Assembly: GCA_025655595.1 (NCBI GenBank)
Contig: JAHXIO010000019.1
Coordinates: forward strand, 89,124-153,123
Direction: 5' to 3'
Source: Candidatus Thiodiazotropha sp. (ex Monitilora ramsayi)
GTDB lineage: Bacteria; Pseudomonadota; Gammaproteobacteria; Chromatiales; Chromatiaceae
DNA: 64,000 nt
Part shown: positions 63,183 through 64,000 of the stretch, in pieces
Layout: each line of letters starts with the position of its first letter
Position numbering within the stretch: position 1 is the first letter of the stretch
Notes under the pieces: generated by a model
The model's database searches: none
The model's input: the letters and a program-made list of their open reading frames with translations, nothing else
Told to the model about the DNA's origin: nothing
Program-made: the position numbers and the translations under genes

Positions 63183-63527
63183 TTATTTCTCTTCGAGCAG
63201 ATGACAGCGATTGCAGTTTGCAAAACCATCGTCAAAGGCATCCTGGCCATTATGGCAAATCGCGCAAGTCTTACCCTCTTCCATGACATCTTTATTGATC
63301 GTTGTTGCTCCTGTTTTCATCTCAAATATTTTGCTATGACAGGCATCGCAACGATAATTGATGCGGTGTATCCAGTGAGGAAAAATCGAAGGCGGAAAAG
63401 ATTTCAGCTTTTCCGGATCGCCACCTTCACGGGTATATTGGATATCCCCTGGCGCAGACCAGAGAGAAGTACAGATTGCCGTTAGGAATAAGAAGATAGT
63501 GAACTGTTGGTATCTACGCATAGGCAC
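63183..63527 (-). CDS. Triheme cytochrome c7-like protein
   Basis: A 114-residue periplasmic cytochrome: signal peptide (QFTIFLFLTAICTSLWSA) and three heme sites CDACH, CAICH and CNRCH, with axial His candidates in FPHWIHRINYRC. It matches the c7/c(7)-type triheme family that transfers electrons across the periplasm in Geobacter-like systems. It lies six bases before the barrel stop region on the same strand. Confidence 0.9.
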   Translation of the reverse strand: MPMRRYQQFTIFLFLTAICTSLWSAPGDIQYTREGGDPEKLKSFPPSIFPHWIHRINYRCDACHSKIFEMKTGATTINKDVMEEGKTCAICHNGQDAFDDGFANCNRCHLLEEK

Positions 63528-63584
63528 ACCTTCTGAAAGTGCATCGCTATACGTTTATATCCGATGCCTCTTGGTTCTTTATTA

Positions 63585-64000
63585 TTAGCCTTCATCTTCA
63601 TCCTCATCCTCATCCTCGTCGTCATCTTCGTCATTATTCAAATGACAACGATCACAGGCCTTTAGAGAGAAGGAAACTTTCTTTTTGCCATGACAGGCAC
63701 CGCATGAAGCGCCCTTCTTCATCTCCTTCATTGTTGCCGGATTTCTCTTATAGGGATAAAGGGTAGGGTTGTGACAATTCTTGCAGCCTAGCCATTTGGT
63801 ATGTTCAGAGTGGGGGAAAAACGCATCGTCTTCGGCTTCCTCTCCCTTAATAGTGAAATCCCACTGAAACGCGGAAGCCCATAAGGTACGAGGATCTTCT
63901 CCAGGTCGCGGTCTTATCAACCCCTGTTCCAGTGCATCAGACCAGTCGATGTTTTTCTTGTAGTCCCTAGGCAGCATCTTTTTGACTTTGTCCCAATCTG
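63585..64000 (-). CDS. Second triheme c7-like cytochrome (5' end outside window)
   Basis: The frame is still open at base 64000 (residues before MLPRDYKKN read DWDKVKK), so the N terminus is missing. The visible part has heme sites CKNCH, CGACH and CDRCH, an FPHSEHTKWLGC axial-His segment, and ends in an acidic tail of Asp/Glu after NN. The family resemblance is to c7-like cytochromes with PHxxHxxxxxC. It is upstream of the smaller triheme gene by 57 bases, in the same operon. Confidence 0.85.
   Translation of the reverse strand, partial: DWDKVKKMLPRDYKKNIDWSDALEQGLIRPRPGEDPRTLWASAFQWDFTIKGEEAEDDAFFPHSEHTKWLGCKNCHNPTLYPYKRNPATMKEMKKGASCGACHGKKKVSFSLKACDRCHLNNDEDDDEDEDEDEDEG

Noticed and set aside
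63595..63646. Short tandem CATCCT-like repeats as a CRISPR or microsatellite locus
   Set aside because: The repeats lie in frame and encode the acidic tail of a cytochrome; there are no spacers.
1..64000. tRNA, rRNA, CRISPR arrays, transposases and prophage genes
   Set aside because: Scanned for on both strands in all intergenic regions; none could be supported.

Overview
The window is a gene-dense bacterial chromosome segment of about 50% GC. I read it as a gammaproteobacterium with a sulfur-oxidising, chemolithotrophic style of metabolism, comparable to the Sedimenticola/Thiodiazotropha type of organism. The evidence is the S-methylthioinosine phosphorylase next to NagZ and HPRT, TupABC tungstate uptake, an exported Cys-type formate dehydrogenase with its DUF3305/DUF3306 accessory genes, and many multiheme cytochromes c. 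The taxonomic reading is inference. No rRNA, tRNA, CRISPR array, transposase or phage gene was seen.

Layout. 1-7.4 kb: the end of a dipeptide-type ABC transporter (binding protein, BC permeases) with a leaderless YkuD enzyme inside its operon, a FliL-like protein, NagZ, HPRT, a hemerythrin-like protein, MTI phosphorylase and a Sel1/SH3 protein. Together these suggest murein and purine/methylthio salvage. 7.5-14.7 kb: a Lys-rich membrane protein, thiol peroxidase, then a tightly overlapping minus-strand operon tupABC-mobA-mobB-moeA-thioredoxin-like for tungstate/molybdate uptake and bis-MGD cofactor synthesis. 15-18.6 kb: a sigma-54 response regulator and a Cache-type histidine kinase. 18.9-22 kb: small and envelope genes (GumN/TraB, YajD, PilJ-N).

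22-36 kb: a formate dehydrogenase region. On the minus strand are moaA, fdhD and an HTH/PBP regulator. Divergent from them are DUF3305, DUF3306, a polyferredoxin, a TorD-like chaperone, a Tat-signal peptide protein, FdhA, FdhB and FdhC, followed without a break by a NarI-like cytochrome b and an HdrD/DsrK-like iron-sulfur protein. Two very good sigma-54 (-24/-12) promoters drive this block. The tungstate/MGD operon upstream would supply its metal and cofactor.

37-43 kb: a nitrogen/sulfur multiheme block. A NapC/NirT tetraheme and a HAO-like octaheme lie divergent from a c554-like pentaheme, an OTR-like octaheme and a cytochrome b. 43.5-47.2 kb: an H1-like basic protein, a divergent pyruvate kinase and an alkaline-phosphatase-superfamily enzyme. 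47.3-56 kb: assimilatory sulfate reduction (DUF2061, CysC, CysH, CysI, CysJ), a CysB-type regulator and an SLC13 anion transporter.

56-64 kb: a diheme cytochrome c fused to a degenerate histidine-phosphatase domain, a small monoheme cytochrome, and a minus-strand operon with a large doubled-CXXCH cytochrome, an NHL-repeat lipoprotein, an outer-membrane beta-barrel and two c7-like triheme cytochromes. The last cluster has the make-up of a porin-cytochrome conduit for electron transfer across the outer membrane. It is, in my view, the most interesting system here, together with the Hdr-like extension of the formate dehydrogenase operon and the cytochrome-phosphatase fusion.
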